Part shown: in pieces, positions 22,531 to 32,934 of the stretch
How the letters are laid out: every line of letters starts with the position of its first letter
How positions within the stretch are numbered: the first letter of the stretch is position 1
Assembly: GCA_033182465.1 (NCBI GenBank)
Contig: CP137326.1
Location: forward strand, 1,643,501-1,707,500
Source: Sanghuangporus weigelae
Lineage: Eukaryota; Basidiomycota; Agaricomycetes; Hymenochaetales; Hymenochaetaceae
Length of the DNA stretch: 64,000 nucleotides
Direction: 5' to 3'
Program-made: the position numbers and the translations under genes
The notes under the pieces: model-generated
The model's database searches: none
The model's input: only the letters and a program-made list of their open reading frames with translations
What the model was told of the DNA's origin: nothing

Positions 22531-25500
22531 ATGGCTTACGTCTACAAGCGAGGTGAGTGCCACGCTTGTCTTTCTCTTCTTTGGTGCATGTCTAACTCGT
22601 GGTCGGTTAGATGGGTACGTCTCTTACGGGGTTTGACGCATCAATAAAAGCGTGTTTTGCTCACAATATTATCTTTCATAACTTGCAGACGCAAAGAGCG
22701 CGTTGCATTCGACAAGGTACGCGCCTTGCTCATCGATTGTGGTCGCCGCTGCGCGAATTTTCTGACTCTTCACCTAGATCACAGCGCGTATTGGCAAGCT
22801 CTGTTTCGGCTTAGATCCCAAGCACGTTGACCCAATCGAGTAAGTAGGGTGCAGAAATCAGACGCGTAATCGACGCTGATTCATCTATACTAGAATCACG
22901 AAGAAGGTTGTCTCAGGCGTCTACCAAGGCGTGACTACTGTGGAACTCGATGTGCGTCTAACCTTCCTCATCAATGTAAACCAACGCCGACCACTTGAGA
23001 TTTAGAATCTTGCTGCCGAAACTGCAGCTTACCTCACTACTAAGCACCCTGACTATGCTATCCTTGCCGCACGTATCGCTATATCCAACCTTCACAAGGA
23101 GACCAAGAAGAAGTTTTCCGACGTCATTAGTGATTTGTATAACTATGGTAAGCGTTCCATCGTGTTATACTTTTGTCTATGAGGTGCTTAAACTACCTCA
23201 GTGAATCCGAAGACGCGCAAGCCGGCTGGCATGATCTCGAAAGAAACTTTCGAGGTTGTCCGTGACAATGCAGAGCTGCTTGATTCAGTCGTTCTCTACG
23301 AGCGCGATTTCCACTACCAATACTTTGGCTTTAAGACTCTTGAGCGCTCATATCTTCTCAGAATCAACGGCAAGATTGCTGAGAGGCCTCAACACATGCT
23401 CATGCGTGTTGCCGTCGGTATCCATGGTCGTGATATCGAGCGTGTGGTCGAGACCTACAATCTCATGTCACAGCGATATTTCACGCATGCGAGCCCGACT
23501 CTTTTTAATGCCGGCACTCCAAAACCCCAACTCAGCTCATGTTTCCTCGTATGCATGAAAGATGATAGCATCGAAGGCATCTACGATACTTTGAAGCAAT
23601 GTGCGATGATTAGTAAGACTGCAGGAGGGATCGGTCTAGCAATTCATTGCATCCGTTCTACTGGGTGGGTATGCTGTGATTGTAGGCTGTCTACTTTCAA
23701 GCTGACGAGTCTTACAGATCATATATTGCTGGTACAAATGGTTACTCTAATGGAATTGTTCCGATGCTTCGTGCTTATGATGCTACGGCCCGATACGTTG
23801 ATCAGGGAGGCAACAAGCGTCCTGGTGCCTTCTGCATCTACATTGAGCCTTGGCATCCCGATGTCTTCGAGTTCCTTGACCTTCGCAAAAACCATGGTAA
23901 GGAAGAGGTTCGTGCTCGTGACCTGTTCTATGCCCTCTGGATTCCGGACCTCTTGTGAGTCGGTATGCTTCGTTCGGAGGGCTTTATCTGATTTTCTTAC
24001 AGCATGAAGCGAGTTGAAGCTGACGGAGAATGGCCTCTCTTCTGTCCGAACGAGGCTCCTGGACTGCACGAATGCTGGGGTGAGGAGTTTGAAGCACTCT
24101 TCGAGAAATATGAAAAGGAGGGTCGAGCCAGGAAAACAATCAAGGCTCAAAAGTTATGGTATGCTATCATCGAGGCTCAGATTGAGACCGGTGGTCCGTT
24201 CATGCTTTACAAGGATTCTGCGAATCGTACGTTACCTTTTATTCTTTCTTCTACCATAGTCTAATATTCGTCTCTAGGTAAATCGAACCAACAAAATCTC
24301 GGCACTATCAAGTCTTCGAACCTTTGCACTGAGATCATCGAGTATTCTGCTCCAGATGAGACTGCTGTTTGCAACCTTGCATCCATCGCTCTTCCATCCT
24401 TTATCCGCGGCAATAAATATGACTTCCAAACGCTGCACGACGTCGCGAAAGTTGTCACTTTCAACCTCAACCGTATCATCGACGTGAACTACTATCCTGT
24501 TCCTGAAGCTCGCAACTCGAATATGCGTCATCGTCCGATTGGTATTGGTGTTCAGGGTCTTGCAGATACCTTTATGGCGCTTCGCTTACCATTCGACTCT
24601 CCGGAGGCTCGCAAACTCAACATCCAGATCTTCGAGACGATCTATCACGCTGCTCTTGAGTCCAGCAGTGAGATGGCCGTCGCTGAGGGTCCATATTCGA
24701 CGTGGGAGGGAAGTCCGGCTTCGCAAGGCAAGCTTCAGTATGACTTTTGGGGTGTCGAACCTAGTGATCTCTGGGACTGGAAGTCACTCAAGGAGAAGAT
24801 TGTTGCGACTGGCCTCCGCAACTCGTTGCTACTTGCACCAATGCCGACTGCATCGACAAGTCAGATCCTTGGCTTCAACGAATGCTTTGAGCCCTACACC
24901 AGCAACATTTACACTCGTCGTGTACTCTCCGGAGAGTTCCAGGTCGTCTGCCCGTGGTTGCTCCGTGAGCTTGTCGAACGCGGCCTTTGGACTGAGCAGA
25001 TGCGCAACCACATCATCGCGCACAATGGTTCGGTCCAGAACGTTCCTGGCATACCGGACGACGTGAAGGCGATCTACAAGACGGTCTGGGAGCTCTCGCA
25101 AAAGATGATCATTGACATGGCTGCGGACCGCGGGGCATTCATCTGCCAGAGTCAGAGTTTGAATATTCATTTACAAGCACCGACGAATGGACAGATGACG
25201 AGTATGCATTTCTACGGATGGAAGAAGGGTCTTAAGACCGGGATGTACTATCTCCGTACGCGTCCTGCTTCGCAGGCTATTCAATTCACTGTGGATAAGG
25301 CTGCGGTCAAGGCTGCCGAAGCAGCTGCCTCCCTTGCGAACGGAACTGTGTCACCGGTTTCAGCGCCTGCCCCAGCGCCGTTTGCCACCGTACCGAGACC
25401 GATGCCGCCTGTTGCATCTCCCCCGCCTCACCAAAACGGACGAGCGTCAGAGCCCCCTGCATCACCAACGAATTCGCACTATGCCTCGCCTGAGCCACAG

Positions 25501-25674
25501 CCCACGAAGGCAGAAGAGCCTGAGCCACTGTCGCTTGACGGTGAAGTCTCCAGGGCCCCTGTAGACCCTGAGTACGCTGCTGCGTTGCAAAGACAGCGGG
25601 AGCGCGAGCTTGCGGAGGCGAAGCTGCTGTGTTCCTTGGAGAACAAGGAGGCGTGCTTGATGTGCTCTGGTTAG
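22531..25674 (+). CDS. RNR1: Ribonucleoside-diphosphate reductase large subunit (class Ia)
   Basis: This enzyme reduces ribonucleoside diphosphates to deoxy forms with the small subunit RNR2, supplying dNTPs for DNA synthesis. Ten exons: 22531-22552, 22611-22614, 22689-22716, 22778-22839, 22894-22951, 23006-23147, 23202-23664, 23718-23954, 24003-24226, 24278-25674. The N-terminal ATP cone reads [20 protein letters not shown], then [14 protein letters not shown]. Active-site features are the first cysteine in QLSSCFLV, the thiyl-radical region [20 protein letters not shown], the loop [13 protein letters not shown], and the radical-transfer tyrosine pair in TGMYYLRT. After about residue 800 there is a flexible tail rich in Pro, Ala and Glu. 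The protein ends [14 protein letters not shown], whose C-terminal CxxC normally re-reduces the active site. The second exon is 4 nt and is required to keep DGRKER in frame. Confidence 0.97.
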
Positions 25675-25958
25675 ATGCTAGATGTGTTGTTACTCACCGC
25701 ATATGTTTCTCTATGGACTGTTCGTTTGTTTCGCTGTGTACACTGTCACCTCTACTCTGTAACCTGATCATCACCACTCGACTCAGCTCGGCTTGTTTTA
25801 CTGTCTGTATGTTATTCTATTATGGTCGAATATAGAATGTATCTCCTTTTGCGGCTGTGGCTAGAAAATCCGGAGTTGCTGCTATATTTAACATCTGCAT
25901 CTGTTGTTCCGAGTTGGGACGCTTGTCCGAGCACGAGTCACGGGACGCTTGTACTCTT
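25675..25958. other. Short spacer between RNR1 and an F-box-like gene
   Basis: This 284-bp spacer must serve as RNR1 3' untranslated region and as promoter for the tandem F-box-like gene at 25,992. Nothing coding is evident, although the reading frame of the downstream gene is open back to 25,857 (ATG) through the ACC repeat. Confidence 0.5.
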
Positions 25959-25991
25959 ACCACCACCACCACCACCACCACCACCACCACC
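25959..25991. repeat. (ACC)11 microsatellite immediately before a start codon
   Basis: Eleven uninterrupted ACC units end directly at the ATG at 25,992. In the frame of the F-box-like gene they would encode a poly-Thr run if translation began at the upstream ATG at 25,857. The tract is expected to vary in length. Because each unit is three bases, variation would not disturb a longer reading frame. Confidence 0.9.
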
Positions 25992-27695
25992 ATGTCAGGG
26001 CTGCACATCGACTTGTTGTTTGATGAGTACGACCCTCAGTCGTCGGGCTCAGTAGACGAAGAAGAGACTGCAATGGCGATTGAGAACGAAATACCCGACC
26101 CACAGCACTCGAGTGCATCGGGTAATATCACCGACTTTGGCACTCAGTTTATCCCAATGCCAATGATAGCACCAGGAGGGCACAGTCTGCTCAACAAATT
26201 GCCTATCGAGCTGCTCATTCTCATCTTCTCCTTCTGTATCGAGGACAATCCAGACGTAGCCGCCTCGCTTTCGCTCGTGAACTCGCAATGGCGCGCAATA
26301 ATGACAGACTTGCCGTCATTGTGGAGTCATCTCCGTCTGAGCGATGTGCGCTTCGAATCGCGGCGGTTACGGTCCAAGGCAGATGTGTGGTTGAATCGCA
26401 GTGGGAAGCTCCCGCTGGACATCGACTTTGATACTCGACATCGGGATTCGGTGCTTCCTCTGCTCTCGTATGCGCTGCGTGGTGCCCCGAAGTGGCGGAA
26501 CGTCTCGTACCTACATTCCCGCATCCGATTCCTGACAGTTAAAGACGGAGAAGAGCCGCAGCTGGAGGGCCTCCTTGTGACACTGTCGCCGAAGAAGTCG
26601 ATGGAGAGCGATTTGCAGGTGCTCTCGCCGGATGATGAGAATAGTACGAGGACGTGGTGGGGTGGACGGGATATACCGCTGGTGAAGAACTTCAAGGCAG
26701 ATGACGAGAGGTTGAGGGAGATGTACGTCCTTGGTGTGCGATGCCTCCCTTCCCCGGAAAGCGTTGCACCATTTGAGACGGTAACGTCTCTTGTGCTTAT
26801 GAACAGTAGCACCGAATGCGACTTCCCGATGCATCGTGCTGTACCCTTTCTTTCGACCTTTCCAGCTCTCCAGTCACTAGAGTTGTCTAACTTCAACGAG
26901 CTTTTCCTCGTGCACGACCCTGAATACCGACCAGACTGCGCACAGATCAAGCCTGCCGAACTCACTCAGCTTCGCCGACTCTCCGTCCGCGGAATTTGTT
27001 CTTCCCGATGCATACTTTCCCACCTCAGGGCACCACAGCTTCAATCTCTCATCCTCATTCACATTAATTCCAGCACTATGTTCGAGCACCCCAACCCAGG
27101 CGAGCCAGGGGACAGCGAAGACGAAGCACACGACTTCTCCCGCTCACCGTGGACGGACCACGCAACGGGTATGGGCCTCCGAAAGCTATTCTCATCGCGC
27201 AACGGACATGGCAGTGGCGCACTGGAGCTGAAAGAACTCGTCATGGATTATACCGATCTGAGAACGAAGGATTTCAAATGGCTGTTCGGGCATTTACCCA
27301 AGCTGGAGAAGTTTACGATTGTTGCGAGCGATATGTCGGATAATGTGATGCGTGCGCTGGAGGTTGACGTTCCTGGCGTTAACATCAATGTCGATGATAA
27401 TAACAGCATTGACGCGGATGGCGCAGACCAATGGCGAAGACCCTCTCGCCCACCCGTCCTACCCAGCCTCACCCGACTCAAATTCTCCAAATGCCAGAAA
27501 ATGACAGGAGACGCCGTAGTTCGTATGATCCACTCCAGGGTACTCGCTGCTCAGCGCGGGCTCGTTGCGCGTTTCGAAGAGCTCAGCACGACAGATTGTC
27601 TTCAAGTTACCGAAGCACACCATCAGCAGATTCAGAGCTTCTTCCCTCCTGAGGCCCGGTTGATTTATGCACCCGGGTTTGAGGAGGAGGAATGA
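25992..27695 (+). CDS. F-box-like protein with LRR-like C-terminal region
   Basis: This intronless frame of 567 codons starts at 25,992 (MSGLHIDLLFDEYDPQ). A longer start at 25,857 would add 45 residues including poly-Thr and looks less likely. An F-box-like motif, LPIELLILIFSFCIEDNPDV followed by SLVNSQWRAIMTDLPSLWSH, spans about residues 75-120. In this basidiomycete group it typically binds Skp1 in SCF ubiquitin ligases, with the rest of the protein selecting substrate. The C-terminal 350 residues contain irregular leucine-rich strands (LQSLELSNF, LTQLRRLSVRGI, LKELVMDYTDLR, LTRLKFSKCQKMTGDAV). The protein ends in an acidic FEEEE. Such proteins are numerous and fast-evolving in mushrooms. 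The substrate cannot be predicted. A long antisense frame over 26,327-26,965 is a shadow of this gene. Confidence 0.85.
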   Translation: MSGLHIDLLFDEYDPQSSGSVDEEETAMAIENEIPDPQHSSASGNITDFGTQFIPMPMIAPGGHSLLNKLPIELLILIFSFCIEDNPDVAASLSLVNSQWRAIMTDLPSLWSHLRLSDVRFESRRLRSKADVWLNRSGKLPLDIDFDTRHRDSVLPLLSYALRGAPKWRNVSYLHSRIRFLTVKDGEEPQLEGLLVTLSPKKSMESDLQVLSPDDENSTRTWWGGRDIPLVKNFKADDERLREMYVLGVRCLPSPESVAPFETVTSLVLMNSSTECDFPMHRAVPFLSTFPALQSLELSNFNELFLVHDPEYRPDCAQIKPAELTQLRRLSVRGICSSRCILSHLRAPQLQSLILIHINSSTMFEHPNPGEPGDSEDEAHDFSRSPWTDHATGMGLRKLFSSRNGHGSGALELKELVMDYTDLRTKDFKWLFGHLPKLEKFTIVASDMSDNVMRALEVDVPGVNINVDDNNSIDADGADQWRRPSRPPVLPSLTRLKFSKCQKMTGDAVVRMIHSRVLAAQRGLVARFEELSTTDCLQVTEAHHQQIQSFFPPEARLIYAPGFEEEE

Positions 27696-28026
27696 AGGGT
27701 GACGTGAAGATTTGATTCTTAGTTACGAATGTTATGACGGTTTGGGAATTCTTTTATTTCAATTTATCTTGGCTTTTGGGATTTGATGTGGTAAGCTGGC
27801 TGGGTTGATTTTTGATTGTTGTTGTTCATGTATATGGTCACGAGGAGAAATGTATCATAATGTGTATCCGCTCGTTTCTGTGTATTCTCTGCGATTTGCT
27901 CTTGTAAACTCGACCTTCACTGGCTATGTTGTATCTATGCATGTACTCTTTGTTACATAGACTTGGAGCGAATGTGTACAAACACCTTTCGCAATATACA
28001 AATCTTGTATTCCTTCCAACATGTAT
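27696..28026. other. Convergent intergenic spacer
   Basis: These 331 bp separate the 3' ends of the two convergent F-box-like genes. The stretch is T-rich on the plus strand, as expected for 3' untranslated regions and polyadenylation signals. No coding potential is evident, and short open frames on both strands are shadows. Confidence 0.5.
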
Positions 28027-29796
28027 CTATGACAGTGCGTCAACAACATATCGATTCTCCCATACTCTATCGTACACGACAAGCTCGACTCCCAACCTCG
28101 CACAAAGCTCACTCGTCCTCGGCAAATCCACTCTTGGATCAACTGTCTTGCCTTTCCCGCCTTCCAAGTCCGTCTCGCCATTACTCACCAGCACGCGCTT
28201 GAGGAGGGGAAACTGGCTCGCGCTGAGGGTGCTCCAGAGTCGGAAATCTTGGGTACGCCAGTTGATGGCGCTGTATGTATAGTGCATGTGCAGCTCTTCG
28301 AGCGTCTGCGGGAGGATGAGTGGTGCTGTCAGTTTTGATATCGTCAGTGGCTCTCCCGAGCCTAGCTCTGTTCCGATATCAAGAGTGGGGGGAAGGGAGA
28401 ACCGGACACCATCAACGTGCGTGCCCGCACGTAGACGATGCAGTCTCATGCGCTTTAGGTTCGTACACCCTTCCAAGATCTTCTGCATATCTGAATCATG
28501 TAAGTAAGCTCCCGATGCAGTGCTCGTATCCAAATAAAATAGTTTGATCGTCAATGTTGAAAGTGAAGGTAAGAGAGAAGCTAGCGCGGAGAGGAGGTGC
28601 GAAGAGTCGATGCGTGGAGTTGTATAGTTCGACTCTGAGTTAGGGAAGGTCGGATCTAAGGGAGTAAGTGGAAGCGGGCGCGAAAAGGTTATGTGCAAGT
28701 CAAGTGTTTCTAAAGAGTATGGCTTGCGTGGTTGGAAGAGCCAAGATAGATACGCTAGAGGAGTTGTCAGGTATTCATCCCGTATTTGCAAAGCTCTCAA
28801 ACTTGATGGGGGCGTTAGCTCGAGTGTCTTTTCTTGCCTTTCTTGAGAGTCACCAAGTCCTCCAGAGGGTCTCCTCGGACAAGTCCAGTTCCAGATTCCC
28901 AGAAAACGCAAATCAGGAAGTTTTGAGATAGTCGCGCACAATTTGGGCAGGTAGGGACAATGATCCCGTATCGAAAGCATCCACAGTCCCTCTAAACTCT
29001 TCAACCCCTCTATAGCATTGAGCACCATGTCGAGTCCGCTGAGATCAGCTAAATGGGCACTTTCGACAGAAAGACAGAAATAACGAAGCGTCGTTAGGCG
29101 TGACACGACAGAAGCAAGGGTACACCAGTGCTCGCGCGATACACTTGCCTCATGGAAGAATGTGCAAACTTCGCTCTTGGGTATTTTATAAGCGAACTCT
29201 CGAACTCCGGTCCCGCACGCTAAGCTCCTTGCGAAACCTCGCAAGGTCCGTCGGCTGGTAAGTATGATCCTTCGACGGAGGGCCCGTTGCGAAGGCTCTG
29301 TCCAGGAGCGGTGGACTAAGGACATTTGCTTGAAGGTTGATTGGAGGTGATACGTGAGGGTAGTAGATGGTTCATCTGACGGGGCAGAAAGAGGCGTGGC
29401 GTCTGTTTCGGTGCTGAAGTGATGCATCTCTGCAATCATTTGGTCGAGTACGAGGTCGAAGACTATCGAAGACATTCCAACGATACCCAATCTCGCAGAT
29501 ATGGAACTCGACTTTCCTTGAGGTGAATCAGCACTCTTGTAACTTCTTTTTTCTGCTAGCTCGCGCCGATATTCGGATATGCGTACATCGATATCAGTCG
29601 AGCTCTTCAGGTTTAGTTCATCCAAGGAGAAAGAAGGATCCAAAAGAACATTCAAGAGGATATTGAAATGCTGCTTTGACATTCCATTTTGGAGTGATAG
29701 TTGAGCCAACAGAGCGTCGGAGTGCGACTTGAATGGAATAAGGAGACCAGTTTGAGGATCGAAGAGCCTTGTACCGTCGAGATCTCGCTCCGACAT
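28027..29796 (-). CDS. F-box/LRR-like orphan protein
   Basis: This intronless frame of 589 codons reads from the ATG at 29,796 (MSERDLDGTRLFDPQTGLLI). The frame is open for 21 nt further upstream, but without another ATG. Residues 100-180 hold a degenerate F-box-like segment, including IVGMSSIVFDLVLDQMIAEM and the FKQMSLVHRSWTEPSQRAL block that follows F-box helices in this basidiomycete class. Downstream, leucine-rich strands recur: LTTLRYFCLSVESAHLADLS, LKSLEGLWMLSIRDHC, LPDLRFLGIWNW, LSTLTIKLFYLD and LKRMRLHRLRAGTHVDGV. No membrane segment or enzyme motif is seen. It is convergent with the other F-box-like gene and is the last well-preserved host gene before the repeat island. Function unknown; a substrate-recognition role is only an inference from the fold. 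Confidence 0.75.
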   Translation of the reverse strand: MSERDLDGTRLFDPQTGLLIPFKSHSDALLAQLSLQNGMSKQHFNILLNVLLDPSFSLDELNLKSSTDIDVRISEYRRELAEKRSYKSADSPQGKSSSISARLGIVGMSSIVFDLVLDQMIAEMHHFSTETDATPLSAPSDEPSTTLTYHLQSTFKQMSLVHRSWTEPSQRALRRRIILTSRRTLRGFARSLACGTGVREFAYKIPKSEVCTFFHEASVSREHWCTLASVVSRLTTLRYFCLSVESAHLADLSGLDMVLNAIEGLKSLEGLWMLSIRDHCPYLPKLCATISKLPDLRFLGIWNWTCPRRPSGGLGDSQERQEKTLELTPPSSLRALQIRDEYLTTPLAYLSWLFQPRKPYSLETLDLHITFSRPLPLTPLDPTFPNSESNYTTPRIDSSHLLSALASLLPSLSTLTIKLFYLDTSTASGAYLHDSDMQKILEGCTNLKRMRLHRLRAGTHVDGVRFSLPPTLDIGTELGSGEPLTISKLTAPLILPQTLEELHMHYTYSAINWRTQDFRLWSTLSASQFPLLKRVLVSNGETDLEGGKGKTVDPRVDLPRTSELCARLGVELVVYDRVWENRYVVDALS

Positions 29797-30121
29797 TGGC
29801 TTGAGCGTACTTACCAAAGTATATCAGTGAAGTTGCCTGGCATGCACTTGACAAGAAGCATTATTGCACATGAAAAGTCTTTAATCAGGAGAGGCGACCG
29901 CGCAAAGTAGCCATGAGCACTTTATGTCTCTTTCGCTTCATCTGCAGTGGGCTATTCCGCATGTGCTGCGACAAAATCCTACCGAGACTAGTTAGGTCCA
30001 CAGAATGCATGTACAGTCAGGAGGAAGGTTGTGTTCTTCATATCATGATTATTATTTTATTTCTTATCCATCACTTTCGCGTGGGATCCAACTACTTTCT
30101 TTGTTACAGTGAATTCCATAA
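29797..30121. other. Boundary between gene region and repeat island
   Basis: These 325 bp are the promoter side of the F-box/LRR-like gene and the left flank of the first foldback element. I see no coding sequence other than overlapping short frames. The island of repeats begins at 30,122. Confidence 0.5.
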
Positions 30122-31207
30122 TACAGCTAGTTGCAAAATTGTTGGCAATCATGTGATTTTGTCACTTTTCAGGTCACAAGAGCCTCAAAACACAAATAAA
30201 ATCATATCTCGCCCAAATCTCAACGGTTTCACATCATCTAAGTTGCTAAATTCATCTTTTCGAAAGGGCTTTCGTTTAGAAAAAATGATCTCGAAAATAG
30301 AGCAAAATTTGACCCCAAAATGGCGAAAATATCATTTTCTGCCTCTTCTTTGCATGTGCATTTTTTTCTGTGCTCCCTGCTGGTCCAGCACCTACCCAAA
30401 GCTATCCAGAATGATAATATGATTATATTATGAATTTACAGACTGAATTTGAGTTGAATTGTATACCAGAATGTGCTGCTTTGAGGTATGCCTGAATCAC
30501 TCAAAACTCATCATTTTCCCTAGCCTCCCAAGCTCCAGAAAAAATACTTGCAGGCCAGACTCATGCATGTAAATTCATTTCAGGTGTAATAGACTAGGTT
30601 TGCATACTAGCTAGGGCCTCAGCATTCACTGGTGAGCTGGGCTGAGCATAAGGTTCTGGTTGTATGCATCATTCTAGACAGCATCTTCTCAGCTCACTAG
30701 TGGATGCTGAGGCCCTAGCTAGTATGCAAACCTAGTCTATTACACCTGAAATGAATTTACATGCATGAGTCTGGCCTGCAAGTATTTTTTCTGGAGCTTG
30801 GGAGGCTAGGGAAAATGATGAGTTTTGAGTGATTCAGGCATACCTCAAAGCAGCACATTCTGGTATACAATTCAACTCAAATTCAGTCTGTAAATTCATA
30901 ATATAATCATATTATCATTCTGGATAGCTTTGGGTAGGTGCTGGACCAGCAGGGAGCACAGAAAAAAATGCACATGCAAAGAAGAGGCAGAAAATGATAT
31001 TTTCGCTATTTTGGGGTCAATTTTTGCTCTATTTTCTCGATCATTTTTTCTAAACGAAAGCCCTTTCTAAAACATGAATTTAGCAACTTAGATGATGTGA
31101 AACCGTTGAGATTTGGGCGAGATATGATTTTATTTGTGTTTTGAGGCTCTTGTGACCTGAAAAGTGACAAAATCACATGATTGCCAACAATTTTGCAACT
31201 AGCTGTA
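30122..31207. mobile_element. Foldback element 1 (1.08-kb near-perfect inverted repeat)
   Basis: The left arm starts TACAGCTAGTTGCAAAATTG and the right arm ends with its reverse complement, CAATTTTGCAACTAGCTGTA. The two arms of about 520 bp pair almost base for base throughout, leaving a central spacer of about 40 bp near 30,640-30,690. Both ends are bordered by TA (30,122-30,123 and 31,206-31,207), and the element proper starts CAGCTA. This fits the TA target duplication and CAG-type ends of Tc1/mariner-related transposons, so a foldback MITE of that class is the best guess. No transposase is encoded; the open frames are coincidental. A transcript across it would form a long double-stranded RNA. 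A second, related copy follows 151 bp later. Confidence 0.85.
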
Positions 31208-31358
31208 AGGTTCTGCCCCTTATGAATTCCCATGAGTGCCGCGTGTCAAGTTTTTTTCAGGCGGAGTTTGTAAAGTAGCTTATTTCAGTAATTTACGTCA
31301 ATCATGGTGTTGCCCTTCTCCCATGACTACTCCTAAGCTGCCTCGACAGCCGAAAACT

Positions 31359-32444
31359 TACAGCTAAATGCAAAAAACCTGAGATTCATGTGATGTTATT
31401 ACTTTTTTTGTTACAAGAGCCTCAAAATACAAAATAAATCATATCTCACCCAAATCTCATCGGTTTCACATCATCTAGGTTGCTAAATTCATCTTTTCAA
31501 AAGGACTTTCGTTTAGAAAAAATGATTGAGAAAATAGAGCAAAGTTTGATCCCAAAATGGCAAAAATATGGTTTTTTGTCTCTTCCTTGCATGTGCAATT
31601 TTTTCTGTGCTCCCTGCTGGTCCAACACCTCTCCAAAGTTGTCTTAAATGATAATATGATTATAATATGAATTTACAGACTGAATTTGAGTTGAATTGTG
31701 TGTCAGAATGTACTGCTTTGAGACATGCCTGAATCACTCAAAACTCATCATTTCCCCCAGCCTCTCAAGTATCAGAAAAAATCCTTACAGGCCAGATTCA
31801 TGCATGTAAATTCATTTCAGGTATATAAGACTAGGTTTGTATACTAGCTAGGGCCTTAGCATCCACTGGTGAGCTGGGCTGATACTGTCTAGAATAGTGC
31901 ATACAACCAGAACCTTATGCTCAGCCTAGCTCACCAGTGGATGCTGAGGCCCTAGCTAGTATACAAACCTAGTCTTATATACCTGAAATGAATTTACATG
32001 CATGAATCTGGCCTGTAAGGATTTTTTCTGATGCTTGAGAGGCTGGGGGAAATGATGAGTTTTGAGTGATTCAGGCATGTCTCAAAGCAGTACATTCTGA
32101 CACACAATTCAACTCAAATTCAGTCTGTAAATTCATATTATAATCATATTATCATTTAAGACAACTTTGGAGAGGTGTTGGACCAGCAGGGAGCACAGAA
32201 AAAATTGCACATGCAAGGAAGAGACAAAAAACCATATTTTTGCCATTTTGGGGTCAAAATTTGCTCTATTTTCTCAATCATTTTTTCTAAACGAAAGCCA
32301 TTTTGAAAAGATGAATTTAGCAACTTAGATGATGTGAAACTGATGAGATTTGGGTGAGATATGATTTATTTTGTATTTTGAGGCTCTTGTAACAAAAAAA
32401 GTGATGACATCACATGAATCTCAGGTTTTTTGTATTTAGCTGTA
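31359..32444. mobile_element. Foldback element 2 (related copy)
   Basis: This element has the same size and architecture as the one at 30,122. Its arms start TACAGCTAAATGCAAAAAAC and end with the inverted complement, again bordered by TA. The internal sequence (the ACAAGAGCCTCAAAA block, the TTTACAGACTGAATTTGAGT block, the GGTGAGCTGGGCTGA block) is clearly homologous to the first copy but diverged throughout. The central spacer near 31,885-31,925 is the reverse complement of that in copy 1, so the two copies sit in opposite orientation. The two copies are separated by 151 bp of unrelated DNA with no coding content. Confidence 0.85.
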
Positions 32445-32759
32445 GTTTCAAGGACTTACGTAAACCTAATCTTAGATTGCATATATCATGAAGTTTAATT
32501 TTTGTCTGAAATTGCTCAGCTTGTTCTAGAATTGAAAACATCGAGCTTTACTACTAAAGAACTGTAGCATATAGCATATGTTGAAGAAATCTCGGCAACT
32601 AGTCATCCCCTTTCCACTCATCACACTAAACTGCGCATACAGTTGAGGATCAATCTGGCATTCATACAACTAAAACAGAATATATCATCCTTCTGTTACT
32701 CTGGTAGCATCACAGCTCAGTAGAATTGTGTTTTCTAAGTTGTCTACTTTCCCCTATCG
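32445..32759. other. Region without a recognised feature
   Basis: These 315 bp between the foldback element and the gene relics show no coding motif or repeat match elsewhere in the window. They may belong to the same decayed minus-strand locus as the pseudogene fragments to the right. Confidence 0.35.
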
Positions 32760-32905
32760 CTGGTATCTTGTATGAAGGAAAAGAGCAAGGTTATACAATG
32801 TTGACCTATGGTCAGGATGACTGTGACGACAAGAGTCCAGAGCATTCCGCTGGAGATGAATAGCTAAGTTAATGTCTTCTCTCATCCCAGATTGCTTAGA
32901 ACGAG
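32760..32905 (-). pseudogene. TPR-repeat remnant
   Basis: Reading the minus strand gives INLAIHLQRNALDSCRHSHP followed by DHRSTLYNLALFLHTRYQR and then a stop. This matches the roughly 42-residue TPR units (LAEAIELHREALALRPPPHP and NLAxxLxTRFxQRGD patterns) found in large arrays in basidiomycete CHAT-associated proteins. Only one unit is preserved and no start is visible, so it is a fragment or an isolated exon. The similarity is from memory of the motif and not from a search. Confidence 0.45.
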
Positions 32906-32934
32906 CCCACTATGAGACTGTAGAAGTTGCTGTT

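Noticed and set aside
26327-26965. 212-codon open frame on the minus strand
   Set aside because: It is exactly antisense to the F-box-like gene, with composition explained by that gene's codons. No family resemblance.
30122-32444. CRISPR-like or satellite interpretation of the repeated blocks
   Set aside because: The repeats are two long inverted structures and not short direct repeats with spacers, and the genome is fungal.
30122-32444. Assembly artefact explanation for the long palindromes
   Set aside because: The two elements differ from each other throughout, each has its own TA borders and unique flanks, and their spacers are in opposite orientation, which a simple assembly duplication would not give. 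Raw reads would still be the final test.
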